Shown: piece by piece, positions 27,141 to 35,865 of the stretch | How the letters are laid out: each line of letters starts with the position of its first letter | Position numbering within the stretch: the stretch's first letter is position 1 | Source of the DNA: Herbaspirillum chlorophenolicum | GTDB lineage: Bacteria > Pseudomonadota > Gammaproteobacteria > Burkholderiales > Burkholderiaceae_D | Length of the DNA stretch: 48,887 bases | Direction of reading: 5' to 3' | Assembly: GCF_001189955.1 (NCBI RefSeq) | Contig: NZ_LFLT01000032.1 | Location: forward strand, 1-48,887 | Made by a program: the position numbers and the translations under genes | Notes under the pieces: generated by a model | What the model saw: only the letters and a program-made list of their open reading frames with translations | Databases searched by the model: none | Told to the model about the DNA's origin: nothing

Positions 27141-28379
27141 TTACCCGCGCTGTTCCTTGAGGTTCGGCAGGAACACCGTCAGCAGGCCCGCCAGCGGCAG
27201 GAAGGCGCACAGGCCGTAGACCCAGGCGATGCCATACAAGTCGGCCAGGTGGCCCAGCAAGGCGGCGCCGATGCCGCCGAAACCGAACATCAGGCCGAAG
27301 AATACGCCGGCGATCATTCCCACCTTGCCCGGCACCAATTCCTGCGCATACACCACGATGGCCGAGAAGGCAGAGGCGATCACCAGGCCGATCACCACCG
27401 ACAGCACGCCGGTCCAGAACAGGTTGGCGTGCGGCAGCATCAGCGCGAACGGGGCGGCGCCGAGAATGGAGATCCAGATCACCAGCTTGCGGCCAATCTT
27501 GTCGCCGATGGGGCCGCCGACGAAGGTGCCGACCGCCACCGCACCGAGGAACAGGAACAGGTAGAGCTGCGAGCTGGCCACCGAAAGATCGAAACGGTCG
27601 ATCAGGTAGAAGGTGAAATAGCTGGTGAAACTGGCCATATAGAAGTACTTGGAAAACACCAGCAGCGCCAGCACCAGCAACGCGCGCCGCACGGTCGCGG
27701 CCGGCAGCGTCTGGGCCGTGCGCGGCTTGGCACGGCCCTTGGTCGCGGCAAGATGGCGGCGATACCAGCCCGACACGCGCGACAGCACCACGATGGCCAG
27801 CAACGCCAGCAGCACGAACCAGGCGACGTTGCCCTGGCCGTAGGGCACCACGATGGCGGCCGCCAGCAGCGGGCCGAATGCGGAACCGGCATTGCCGCCG
27901 ACCTGGAAGGTCGACTGTGCAAGCCCGAAGCGGCCGCCCGAAGCCATGCGCGCGATGCGCGAGGCTTCAGGGTGGAAGGTCGACGAGCCGATGCCGATCA
28001 GCGCCGCCGCCAGCAGGAAGGCCGGAAAGCTGCCGACCATCGACAGCATCACAATGCCGATCAGCGTCGAGACTGCGCCGCTGGGCAGCAGCCAGGGCTG
28101 GGGATGCTTGTCGGTGACCATGCCGATCCAGGGCTGCAGCAGCGAGGCGGTGACCTGGAAGGTCAGCGTGATCAGGCCGACCTGGGTGAAGCTGAGGTTG
28201 TAGTTGGCCTTGAGCATCGGGTAGATCGAGGGCAGCAGCGCCTGGATCATGTCGTTGATCAGGTGGGCGCCGCCGGCGGCCAGGATGATGCTCATCACCA
28301 GCGGCTGGGCCGCGCTGGCAGGGGGCGAGGATGTCGCGCCGGTATTGGCCGGCGCCGCCGTTGTGGTATCGGTCGTCAT
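27141..28379 (-). CDS. fsr: Fosmidomycin resistance-type MFS exporter
   Basis: A 412-residue major facilitator with 12 membrane segments. It closely follows E. coli Fsr, for example in HLINDMIQALLPSIYPMLK, SSTFHPEASRIARMASGG, FSKYFYMASFTSYFTFYL and SAFSAIVVYAQELVPGKVGM. Fsr exports fosmidomycin; natural substrates are unknown. It is divergent from an AraC regulator with a 90-base shared region. A small hairpin (GCGGGT/ACCCGC) overlaps its stop codon next to the convergent clcF end. Confidence 0.9.
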   Translation of the reverse strand: MTTDTTTAAPANTGATSSPPASAAQPLVMSIILAAGGAHLINDMIQALLPSIYPMLKANYNLSFTQVGLITLTFQVTASLLQPWIGMVTDKHPQPWLLPSGAVSTLIGIVMLSMVGSFPAFLLAAALIGIGSSTFHPEASRIARMASGGRFGLAQSTFQVGGNAGSAFGPLLAAAIVVPYGQGNVAWFVLLALLAIVVLSRVSGWYRRHLAATKGRAKPRTAQTLPAATVRRALLVLALLVFSKYFYMASFTSYFTFYLIDRFDLSVASSQLYLFLFLGAVAVGTFVGGPIGDKIGRKLVIWISILGAAPFALMLPHANLFWTGVLSVVIGLVIASAFSAIVVYAQELVPGKVGMIAGVFFGLMFGFGGIGAALLGHLADLYGIAWVYGLCAFLPLAGLLTVFLPNLKEQRG

Positions 28380-28445
28380 TGCAGGAACGTTCGGGTTGTG
28401 AAGGAAGGATGCGTAAGCGTATCATTGGCATCTATTCTTCCTCAT

Positions 28446-28458
28446 GACAACTATTGTC
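28446..28458. promoter_or_regulatory. Inverted repeat between fsr and the AraC gene
   Basis: GACAA-CTA-TTGTC, a perfect 5-bp-arm inverted repeat, lies 11 bases before the AraC start in the 90-base divergent region. It could be an operator for that regulator. The arms are short, so chance is possible. Confidence 0.3.
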
Positions 28459-28469
28459 GATTAAATGCC

Positions 28470-29300
28470 ATGGTGGCCAAATTACGCACCGTCAGCCCCA
28501 GCAGCGAAGTCCATGGACTGCAATCGGTGCCTTGCCCGGTGGTGGCGTTTTCCCGTGAACTGGCGTACCGCGACTTGCTGACTGCCCATTCGCACCGGCG
28601 CGGGCAACTGCTTTACGCGGTCGATGGCGTCATGCAGGTGCGTACGCCGCAGGGCGTGTGGGTGGTGCCGCCGCAGCGGGCGCTGTGGGTGCCGCCGCAT
28701 GTCGAACATGAAATACGCATGCTCAGCAACGTCAGCATGCGCACGCTGTATATCGACCCCAGGCCGGCAGACGTCCTGGGCGAGCGCTGCCGGCTGCTGG
28801 AAGTGTCGGTGCTGCTGCGGGAGCTGATCCTGGCGCTGCTGGCCGAGCCGACTGATTACCCGGCCGGCAGCCGCGGCGGCCATGTGGCCGAACTGATCCT
28901 GTCCGAACTGGCACGTGCGCCGGCTATCCCGATCGAGATTCCCTGGCCGGGCGACCGGCGGCTGGTGGCGATTTGCGAGGCCATCCTGGCCGACCCGGGC
29001 CGGCAGTTTTCATTGGCCGACTGGGCTTGTGTGGGCGGCGCCAGTGTGCGCACGGTGATCCGGCTGTTTCCGAAAGAGACCGGGTTGCAGTTCAGGCACT
29101 GGGTGCAGCAAGTGCATTTGAGCGAAGCGCTGGTGCGCTTGTCCAACGGCGAGGCGGTCGGCGTGGTAGCGCAGGCGCTTGGCTACAAGAGCCAGAGCGC
29201 TTTTGGCAACATGTTCCGCAAGGCGCTGCGTGCATCGCCCAACCAATATCTGCAGCGCCAGGAAAAGCGGCGCATGGTATCCGGTGCGGAGCAGAATTGA
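28470..29300 (+). CDS. AraC family regulator with cupin sensor
   Basis: A 276-residue regulator. The N-terminal cupin (about 25-110) reads AHSHRRGQLLYAVDGVMQV and GVWVVPPQRALWVPPHVEHEI. The C-terminal double HTH (about 165-262) includes SLADWACVGGASVRTVIRLF and VAQALGYKSQSAFGNMFRKAL. The start is ATG 28470; the frame is open far upstream but that stretch is antisense to fsr. Divergence from fsr suggests it controls that exporter. Confidence 0.88.
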   Translation: MVAKLRTVSPSSEVHGLQSVPCPVVAFSRELAYRDLLTAHSHRRGQLLYAVDGVMQVRTPQGVWVVPPQRALWVPPHVEHEIRMLSNVSMRTLYIDPRPADVLGERCRLLEVSVLLRELILALLAEPTDYPAGSRGGHVAELILSELARAPAIPIEIPWPGDRRLVAICEAILADPGRQFSLADWACVGGASVRTVIRLFPKETGLQFRHWVQQVHLSEALVRLSNGEAVGVVAQALGYKSQSAFGNMFRKALRASPNQYLQRQEKRRMVSGAEQN

Positions 29301-29341
29301 GTGCACGTATCGGATCAGGCAAGACATCGCACCCAGGGTTT

Positions 29342-29355
29342 GCAACAAATGTTGC
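29342..29355. promoter_or_regulatory. RpiR box 1
   Basis: GCAACAAATGTTGC, 64 bases before the regulator start. It has the same GCAAC-N4-GTTGC architecture as the two sites before the aminotransferase. An extended -10 (TTGCTACCAT, 29374-29383) lies downstream of it. This suggests that the regulator controls its own gene. Confidence 0.6.
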
Positions 29356-29419
29356 GATATGAACGTCGATTTTTTGCTACCATCGGCCGGGTTCTCATCC
29401 AGATATCCAGTCAACGTTC

Positions 29420-30291
29420 ATGCGTAACACTGCTACCCCGCCGCACACTTTCCCTGAGCTGGAAGCGTTGATCCGTGAACGTTTCACCGACATGCGGCCG
29501 CAGTTCCAGGCCGGGGCGGCCTACCTGCTGGACAATCCGGGCGAGGTCGCGGTATCGACCATGCGTTCGCTGTCGCAGAAGGCGCAAGTGCAGCCGTCGA
29601 CTTTCGTGCGGCTGGCGCAATACCTGGGATTTTCCGGCTGGGCCGAATTGCGCGCGCTGTTCGTCGAGCGCCTGGCGGGCGACCCCAAGGCCTATGCCTT
29701 CAAGGCCAAGAGCATCGTCCGCCGCAGCAACAGCGACAACCTGGTGGCCGAACTGTTCTCCGCGCAGCGGGCCAATCTCGATGCCTCCGAACCCAAGAGC
29801 GCCGACCGCATGCTGGCCGCCGCGCGCGCCATGGCCAAGGCGCGCCATGTGCACATCGCCGGCTTCCGGGCGGCATTCTCCTGTTGCATTACCTGTACCG
29901 GTTGTTCCGCACCTCGGTCTCGCTGGTGCGCGGCAGCGAAGGATCGATCGACCTGGAACTGCGCGCCTTCGCCGCGCAGGACGCGGTAGTGGTCATCAGC
30001 TTCGCCCCCTATTCGGCCGAAGCGGTGCGCGTGGCCGAAGCCGCCAAGGAGGCCGGCGCCAAACTGATCGCGCTGACCGACAGCGCGGTGGCGCCGATCG
30101 CGCTCAAGGCCGACCACTGCATCCTGTTCTCGCACGAGAGCACGTCCTTCTTTCCCTCGATGGCAGCCGCGACAGCTGTGGCGGAAAGCCTGATCGAGCT
30201 GGTCATTTCCATCGACGACGACAAGGCCGTCAAGCGCATCGAGCAAGCCGAAGAGGCATTGCATCGCACCGGCGCTTACGTGGCCAAGTAA
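29420..30291 (+). pseudogene. RpiR family regulator broken by a 1-base deletion
   Basis: Two overlapping frames together make one RpiR protein of about 290 residues. Frame 1 from ATG 29420 holds the N-terminal HTH_6 domain (MRSLSQKAQVQPSTFVRLAQ, then YLGFSGWAELRALF). It enters the SIS domain at VHIAGFRAAFS and then turns to Cys-rich nonsense. Frame 2 resumes precisely with LLHYLYRLFRTSVSLV and runs through the SIS domain (IALTDSAVAPIA) to 30291. Adding one C near 29880 (TCTCC then TGTTG) restores TTC-TCC-CTG-TTG-CAT. It is either a real inactivating mutation or a sequencing error. The intact protein would sense a small metabolite and bind the boxes at 29342, 30438 and 30496. Confidence 0.85.
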
Positions 30292-30437
30292 GCCGCAACC
30301 TCTCCGTTCCTTTCATTCTTTGCTGCATAGCGATGCCGTATGCGGCGGCAGCCGTGCGCCATTAGCGTGCCTATACGCATCTCCATGCACCGAAAAAATG
30401 CTGCGTTCGCACCAAAAAAATCATTTTAAAAATATAG

Positions 30438-30453
30438 TGCAACATATGTTGCA
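30438..30453. promoter_or_regulatory. RpiR box 2 (perfect 16-bp palindrome)
   Basis: TGCAACATATGTTGCA is fully self-complementary. It lies 118 bases before the aminotransferase start in an AT-rich stretch that should hold the promoter (TTTTAAAAATATA just upstream). It is the best of three similar sites. Confidence 0.65.
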
Positions 30454-30495
30454 TTGATGAGTTCGTTCATTTATATTGCGTTTCAAATTGAATTC

Positions 30496-30509
30496 GCAAC
30501 GAATGTTGC
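30496..30509. promoter_or_regulatory. RpiR box 3
   Basis: GCAACGAATGTTGC, centred 57 bases downstream of box 2 and 62 bases before the aminotransferase start. Two boxes about 5.4 helical turns apart would suit cooperative binding by a dimer or tetramer. Confidence 0.55.
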
Positions 30510-30570
30510 CAGTGGCGAGAGACGATGAATCACGCCGTTGCAGCAGCCAATGAATGGAAGGACATCAGGA

Positions 30571-31899
30571 ATGACGCATGTTTTTCACCGTAATCCCCGT
30601 GGCAAGCTGCCCGTCGCCGTCGCCGGCGAAGGCATGGTGCTGATCGACCACGAGGGCAAGCGCTACATCGACGCTTCCGGCGGCGCGGCGGTATCTTGCC
30701 TGGGGCACGGCCATCCGCGCGTGGTCGAGGCGATCCGCAAGCAGGTCGGCCAACTGGCTTACGCCCACACGTCTTTCTTCACCACCGAGCCGGCAGAAGA
30801 GTTGGCGGCGATGCTGGCCGCCGCCGCACCGGGATCGCTGAACCACGTCTACTTCCTTTCCGGCGGTTCCGAAGCGGTGGAAGCCGCGCTCAAGCTGGCG
30901 CGCCAGTACCACGTGGAATCGGGCCAGTCGCAGCGCCAGTATTTCATCGCACGCCGCCAGAGCTACCATGGCAACACGCTGGGCGCGCTGGCCATCGGCG
31001 GCAACGCCTGGCGCCGCGAGATGTTCATGCCGCTGCTGATCGAGGCGCATCATGTCTCGCCCTGTTACGCCTACCGCGAGCGCAAGGATGGCGAGAGCGA
31101 TGCGCAATACGTCCAGCGCCTGGCCGATGAGCTGGAGCACAAGATCCTGTCGCTGGGTGCGGACAAGGTCGCCGCTTTCATCGCCGAAACCGTGGTCGGC
31201 GCTACCGCCGGTGCAGTGCCGCCGGTTGCCGATTACTTCCGCAAGATGCGCGCCGTGTGCGACAAGTACGGCGTGCTGCTGATCCTGGATGAAGTGATGT
31301 CCGGCATGGGCCGCACCGGCTACCTGTTTGCTTGCGAGGAAGACGGCGTGCAGCCCGACATCGTTGCCATCGCCAAGGGACTGGGCGCGGGTTACCAGCC
31401 CATCGGCGCGATGATCTGCAGCGACCGTATTTACGAGGCCATCGTGCAGGGCTCCGGTTTCTTCCAGCACGGCCACACCTACATCGGCCACGCCACCGCC
31501 TGCGCCGCCGCCATCGCCGTGCAAAACGCCATCCGTGAAGACCAACTGCTGGACAACGTGCGCCAGCGCGGCGAACAGCTGCGCGACGCCCTGCGCGAGA
31601 ATTTCGCGGAACAGGCCCATGTGGGCGACATCCGCGGCCGCGGCCTGTTCGTCGGCGTCGAACTGGTGGCCGACCGCGCCAGCAAGGCGCCGCTCGATCC
31701 GTCGCTGCGCACCCATGCGCGCGTCAAGGCCGAAGCGATGAAGCGCGGCCTGCTGGTCTACCCGATGGGCGGCACCATCGACGGCCGCCGCGGCGACCAT
31801 ATCCTGCTGGCGCCGCCGTTCATCGCCACCCGGCAAGACATCGACGACATCGTCGGACGTCTTGCCGAAGCGGTTGCGGCTGCAGTGGCTACAGCCTGA
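30571..31899 (+). CDS. Class III PLP-dependent aminotransferase
   Basis: A 442-residue aminotransferase of the omega/ornithine-type (fold type I, subgroup III). ATG 30571 is chosen because AAGGA stands 9 bases upstream and the fold begins at THVFHRNP. GSEAVEAALKLARQYH binds the PLP phosphate, D240 in LILDEVMSGMGRTG binds the ring nitrogen, and K269 in AIAKGLGAGYQPIGA is the Schiff-base Lys. It probably transaminates an amino acid or amine brought in by the adjacent importer. The substrate cannot be named. It is first in the transcription unit under the RpiR boxes. Confidence 0.9.
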   Translation: MTHVFHRNPRGKLPVAVAGEGMVLIDHEGKRYIDASGGAAVSCLGHGHPRVVEAIRKQVGQLAYAHTSFFTTEPAEELAAMLAAAAPGSLNHVYFLSGGSEAVEAALKLARQYHVESGQSQRQYFIARRQSYHGNTLGALAIGGNAWRREMFMPLLIEAHHVSPCYAYRERKDGESDAQYVQRLADELEHKILSLGADKVAAFIAETVVGATAGAVPPVADYFRKMRAVCDKYGVLLILDEVMSGMGRTGYLFACEEDGVQPDIVAIAKGLGAGYQPIGAMICSDRIYEAIVQGSGFFQHGHTYIGHATACAAAIAVQNAIREDQLLDNVRQRGEQLRDALRENFAEQAHVGDIRGRGLFVGVELVADRASKAPLDPSLRTHARVKAEAMKRGLLVYPMGGTIDGRRGDHILLAPPFIATRQDIDDIVGRLAEAVAAAVATA

Positions 31900-31952
31900 T
31901 TGCGCAAGTGAGCCGGCCATGCCGGGTTTGAATTTTCCAAGGAGGGGTAACA

Positions 31953-32873
31953 ATGAAACGTCTAGCACCATTGGCCGCACCGGCCGTCGCCATGCTGTCT
32001 GTCCTGTTTTCCGTGTTGCCGCTGCAAGCGCATGCCGCCGATGCCGCACTCGGGCCGACCTTGCAAAAGGTCAAGGATGCCAACCTGATTTCCATCGGCC
32101 ATCGCACCGGCTCGATCCCGTTTTCCTATTACGATGAAAACCAGCAGGTGATCGGCTATTCGCAAGACCTGTGCAACAAGGTGATCGACGCGGTCAAGGC
32201 CAAGCTCGGCGCTCCCAAGCTGGAAGTGCGCATGGTGCCGGTGACGTCGCAGAACCGCACGCCGCTGCTGCAGAACGGCACCATCGACCTGGAGTGCGGC
32301 GTCACCAGCAACCTCAAGAACCGCTGGCAGCAGGTATCCTTCGCGACCAATTTCTTTGTTGCCAGCAGCCGCATCCTGACCAAGCGCGACAGCGGCATCA
32401 AGGACTTCCCGGACCTCGCCGGCAAGGCCGTCGTGACCAATGCCGGCACCACGTCCGAGCAGTTGCTGCGCAACCTCAACGAGCACCGCAAGATGAACAT
32501 GCAGATCCAGAGCGCCAAGGACTACGGCGAAGCGTTCCTGATCCTGCAGTCCGGCCGCGTGGCCGCCTACGTGATGGATGACGTGCTGCTGGCCGGCGCG
32601 CGCACCACCGCGCAAAAGCCGGGCGATTGGGTACTGACCGGCAATCCTTTCGGCGCCGAGCCTTATGCCTTCATGGTGCGTCGCGACGACCCGCAGTTCA
32701 AGCAACTGGTCGACGATACCTTGAGCGGCTTGATGAAGAGCGGTGAGATCAAGAAGATCTACGCCAAGTGGTTCACCTTCCCGATTCCGCCCAAGAACGT
32801 CAGCTTCAATTTCCCGATGTCCGAGCCCGTGTCGGCGCTGTATGCCGCGCCCAGCGACAAGCCGATGGATTGA
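31953..32873 (+). CDS. Amino-acid ABC transporter substrate-binding protein (GltI-like)
   Basis: A 306-residue periplasmic binding protein of the SBP_bac_3 family. The signal peptide ends near LQAHAADA (about residue 28). The fold is seen in ISIGHRTGSIPFSYYDENQQ, VIGYSQDLCNKVIDAVK, TIDLECGVTSNLKNR and GRVAAYVMDDVLLAGA. These closely follow glutamate/aspartate binding proteins (GltI), so an acidic amino acid or analogue is the likely ligand. AAGGAGGGG precedes the ATG. Confidence 0.9.
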   Translation: MKRLAPLAAPAVAMLSVLFSVLPLQAHAADAALGPTLQKVKDANLISIGHRTGSIPFSYYDENQQVIGYSQDLCNKVIDAVKAKLGAPKLEVRMVPVTSQNRTPLLQNGTIDLECGVTSNLKNRWQQVSFATNFFVASSRILTKRDSGIKDFPDLAGKAVVTNAGTTSEQLLRNLNEHRKMNMQIQSAKDYGEAFLILQSGRVAAYVMDDVLLAGARTTAQKPGDWVLTGNPFGAEPYAFMVRRDDPQFKQLVDDTLSGLMKSGEIKKIYAKWFTFPIPPKNVSFNFPMSEPVSALYAAPSDKPMD

Positions 32874-32912
32874 GTGCAGACTGTTGCGCTCAATCACACC
32901 AGGAGACCCGCC

Positions 32913-33485
32913 ATGACCCAGCCGCGTTTGCCCGCCATCGCCCGCGAACAGATGTCGCCCGAACAGGCCGCCATGCTCGATGCCATCCTGGCCGGGCCGC
33001 GCAAGAACCTCAACGGTCCTTTCGTGGCCTGGATCCATAGCCCGCCACTGGGCGAACTGGCGCAACGGCTGGGCGCGTTCTGCCGCTACGACACCGGCCT
33101 GCCGCTGCGCTTGTCGGAGCTGGCCATCCTCGCCACGGCGGCATGCTGGCAGTCGCAGGCGGAGTGGCATATCCATTTGCCGATTGCCATCGAAGCGGGG
33201 CTGGCGCCGGCAGCGGCCGAGCAGATCCGCCGGGGCGAGACGCCGCAATTCACGTTGCGCGACGAGCGCGTGGTGTGGCAATTCGCCAGCGAACTGTATC
33301 GCGACAAGCGCGTGTCCGACGCTACCTATGCCGAGGCCTGCGAACTGTTCGGCCTGCCGGTGGTGGTCAACCTGGTCGGCTTGCTGGGGTATTACGCGCT
33401 GGTGGCCATGACACTCAACACCTTCGGCATGCGCGCCGAAGGGCAAGGCGAGGGCGACCTGCCCTTCGCGGAACCGGCGCGCTGA
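32913..33485 (+). CDS. Carboxymuconolactone decarboxylase (AhpD-like) family protein
   Basis: A 190-residue all-helical CMD-family protein. ATG 32913 has AGGAG 8 bases upstream. The CMD core is LPLRLSELAILATAACWQSQAEWHIHLPIAIEAGL. The position that holds the CxxC pair in AhpD is CWQSQAEWH here, so only one Cys remains. It is therefore unlikely to be an AhpD-type peroxidase partner and may act as a decarboxylase or isomerase of the imported compound. It lies between the binding-protein and first permease genes, so it is part of the same pathway. Confidence 0.85.
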   Translation: MTQPRLPAIAREQMSPEQAAMLDAILAGPRKNLNGPFVAWIHSPPLGELAQRLGAFCRYDTGLPLRLSELAILATAACWQSQAEWHIHLPIAIEAGLAPAAAEQIRRGETPQFTLRDERVVWQFASELYRDKRVSDATYAEACELFGLPVVVNLVGLLGYYALVAMTLNTFGMRAEGQGEGDLPFAEPAR

Positions 33486-33521
33486 GCGTCGGGCGATACC
33501 GAGAGAGTAAGGAAAATATCG

Positions 33522-34251
33522 ATGGCATACCAATGGCAATGGTCGGTGTTCCTGCAAGAGCCCAACGCCGGCCAATCCTATCTCGACTGGCTGCTGTCCG
33601 GCCTGGGCGTGACGGTGGCGCTGGGGCTGTCGGCATGGGTGCTGGCACTGGCGCTGGGCACCTTGCTCGGGATCATGCGCACCTTGCCCAACCGCTTGTT
33701 GTCGGGGTTGGCTGCCTGCTATGTGGAACTGTTCCGCAATGTGCCGCTGCTGGTGCAGATTTTCATCTGGTATTTCGCCATGCCGGAATTGCTGCCGTTC
33801 GGCGATGCGGTCAAGTCCATGCCGCCGATGGAGCAGCAATTCACCATGGCCATGCTGTGCCTGGGCATGTTCACCGCTGCCCGCGTGTGCGAACAGGTGC
33901 GCTCCGGCATCGAGTCGCTGCCGCGCGGCCAGAAGGGCGCTGGGTTAGCGTTGGGCCTGACGCTGGGGCAAGACCTACCGCTTCGTACTGTTGCCGATGT
34001 CGTTTCGCATCGTGCTGCCGCCGTTGACGTCGGAGTTCCTCAATATCTTCAAGAACTCGGCGGTGGCGTCCACCATCGGCTTGCTGGAGCTGGCCGCACA
34101 AGGACGCCAGCTGGTCGATTACACCGCCCAGCCATATGAGGCGTTCATTGCCGTCACGCTGGCTTACATGCTGATCAATATCTGCGTCATGGCGCTCATG
34201 CGTCTGCTTGAACGCAAATCCAGCCTGCCCGGCATGGCAGGCGGAAAATAA
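33522..34251 (+). pseudogene. Amino-acid ABC permease (GltJ-like) broken by a 1-base insertion
   Basis: Frame 1 from ATG 33522 gives a normal GltJ-type permease up to RSGIESLPRGQKGAGLALGL and TLGQ. It then reads an unrelated sequence. A second frame carries the missing end from the same point: TYRFVLLPMSFRIVLPPLTS, then FLNIFKNSAVASTIG and so on to 34251. Removing the G at 33972 (CAA-G-ACC-TAC) joins them into one protein of about 242 residues. The break is just after the start of the EAA loop, so the truncated product could not couple to the ATPase. It is either a true mutation or a sequencing error. AAGGAAA precedes the ATG. Confidence 0.85.
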
Positions 34252-34269
34252 GACGGAGGAGACCGAATC

Positions 34270-34953
34270 ATGGCCTACGAATTCGATTTCAGCGCCATCA
34301 CGCCGGCTGCGGTCAAGGTATTGAGCGACGGCATGCTGGTATCGCTCAAGATCACGCTGGTGGCGATCGCCTTCGGCATGGTGTGGGGCACGCTGCTGGC
34401 GATGATGCGCTTGTCGCGCCACCGCGCGCTGCAATGGTTCGCGGCCGGTTACGTCAACCTGTTCCGTTCCATTCCGCTGGTGATGGTGCTGCTGTGGTTT
34501 TTCCTGATCGTGCCGCAGTTGCTGCAAAAGCTGTTCGGCCTGTCGCCGGCCAACGACCTGCGCATGACCTCGGCGCTGGTGGCGTTCTCGCTGTTCGAGG
34601 CGGCCTACTATTCCGAGATCATCCGCGCCGGCATCAACAGCGTGGCGCGCGGCCAGTTCGGCGCGGCCTATGCGCTGGGCCTCACTTATCCGCAAGCAAT
34701 GCGCCTGGTGGTGTTGCCGCAGGCCTTCCGCAACATGGTGCCGCTGCTGCTCACGCAAGGCATCGTGCTGTTCCAGGACACCTCCCTGGTGTACGTCAGC
34801 GCGCTGGCCGATTTCTTCGGGCGCGCCTACAGCATTGGCGAGCGTAACGGCCGCATCATCGAGCTGCTGTTCGTGGCCGGTGCGGTGTATTTCATCATCT
34901 GCTTTTCCATGTCGCTCATGGTGAAGCGCTATAGAAGGAAAGTGGCAGCATGA
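34270..34953 (+). CDS. Amino-acid ABC permease (GltK-like)
   Basis: A 227-residue polar-amino-acid permease (HisM/GltK type) with about five membrane segments. The motif [20 protein letters not shown] and the EAA loop [17 protein letters not shown] are intact. GGAGGAG precedes the ATG. Its stop overlaps the ATPase start as ATGA. It should form a heterodimer with the GltJ-like product, which is frameshifted. Confidence 0.92.
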   Translation: MAYEFDFSAITPAAVKVLSDGMLVSLKITLVAIAFGMVWGTLLAMMRLSRHRALQWFAAGYVNLFRSIPLVMVLLWFFLIVPQLLQKLFGLSPANDLRMTSALVAFSLFEAAYYSEIIRAGINSVARGQFGAAYALGLTYPQAMRLVVLPQAFRNMVPLLLTQGIVLFQDTSLVYVSALADFFGRAYSIGERNGRIIELLFVAGAVYFIICFSMSLMVKRYRRKVAA

Positions 34954-35684
34954 TCTTGCTGGAAAACGTCTCCAAGTACTACGGCAGTTTCAAGGTGCTG
35001 TCCAATTGCAGCGCCTCGATCGCAAAAGGTGAAGTGGTGGTGGTCTGCGGCCCGTCGGGCTCGGGCAAGTCCACGCTGATCAAGACCATCAATGCGCTGG
35101 AGCCGATCCAGGAAGGCAGCATCACCGTCGACGGCATCAAGGTCAACGACCGCGGCACCAACCTGCCCAGGCTGCGTTCGCGGGTGGGCATGGTGTTCCA
35201 GCATTTCGAGCTGTTCCCGCACCTGACCATTGCCGAGAACCTGGCGCTGGCCCAGGTCCGGGTGCTGGGGCGCAGCAAGGAGCAGGCGCACCAGCACGGC
35301 ATGAAATACCTGGAGCGGGTCGGTCTCAAGGCGCATGCCGCGAAGCACCCCGGCCAGCTTTCCGGCGGCCAGCAGCAGCGCGTGGCGATTGCCCGGGCAT
35401 TGGCCATGGACCCCATCTGCATGCTGTTCGACGAACCGACTTCGGCGCTCGACCCGGAGATGGTCAACGAGGTGCTGGATGTGATGGTGGAGCTGGCGCA
35501 GGAAGGGATGACCATGGTTTGCGTCACGCACGAGATGGGTTTTGCCCGCAAGGTCGCCAACCGAGTGATCTTCATGGACCAGGGCAGCATCGTGGAAGAC
35601 CGCAGCAAGGAAGATTTCTTCGGCGGCGGCAGCGGGCATTCGGAACGCAGCCGGCAATTCCTTTCCAAGATTCTTTCGCACTGA
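34950..35684 (+). CDS. Amino-acid ABC transporter ATPase (GltL-like)
   Basis: A 244-residue ATPase of the polar amino-acid uptake family. Walker A is GPSGSGKST (34-42), the signature is [15 protein letters not shown], Walker B is [14 protein letters not shown], and the H-loop is [12 protein letters not shown]. It closely follows GlnQ/GltL. It is the last gene of the RpiR-controlled unit. I see no clear intrinsic terminator in the 181 bases that follow. Confidence 0.93.
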   Translation: MILLENVSKYYGSFKVLSNCSASIAKGEVVVVCGPSGSGKSTLIKTINALEPIQEGSITVDGIKVNDRGTNLPRLRSRVGMVFQHFELFPHLTIAENLALAQVRVLGRSKEQAHQHGMKYLERVGLKAHAAKHPGQLSGGQQQRVAIARALAMDPICMLFDEPTSALDPEMVNEVLDVMVELAQEGMTMVCVTHEMGFARKVANRVIFMDQGSIVEDRSKEDFFGGGSGHSERSRQFLSKILSH

Positions 35685-35865
35685 TTCACGCGTTGAACGC
35701 AGCGTTCCGATACGTCTGGTGCCGATACGTAACGGATCGAACATGCATGCGGGAAACATCCTTTGGAAAAATCATTAATATTTTTTCCACACGATCTCTT
35801 CAACTGTAAAGATTGCTTGCCATCGTCCGTAATCAAGTCATGAGAATCCCGATCAGGGAAATGAC

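Noticed and set aside
26607..28469. Very long open frame on the plus strand running into the AraC gene
   Set aside because: Its first 1.8 kb is mostly antisense to fsr or out of frame with clcF; it is open because of high GC at third positions. The real gene starts at 28470.
31962..33839. 625-codon minus-strand frame opposite the amino-acid importer genes
   Set aside because: Antisense shadow with no motif, crossing three well-supported genes.
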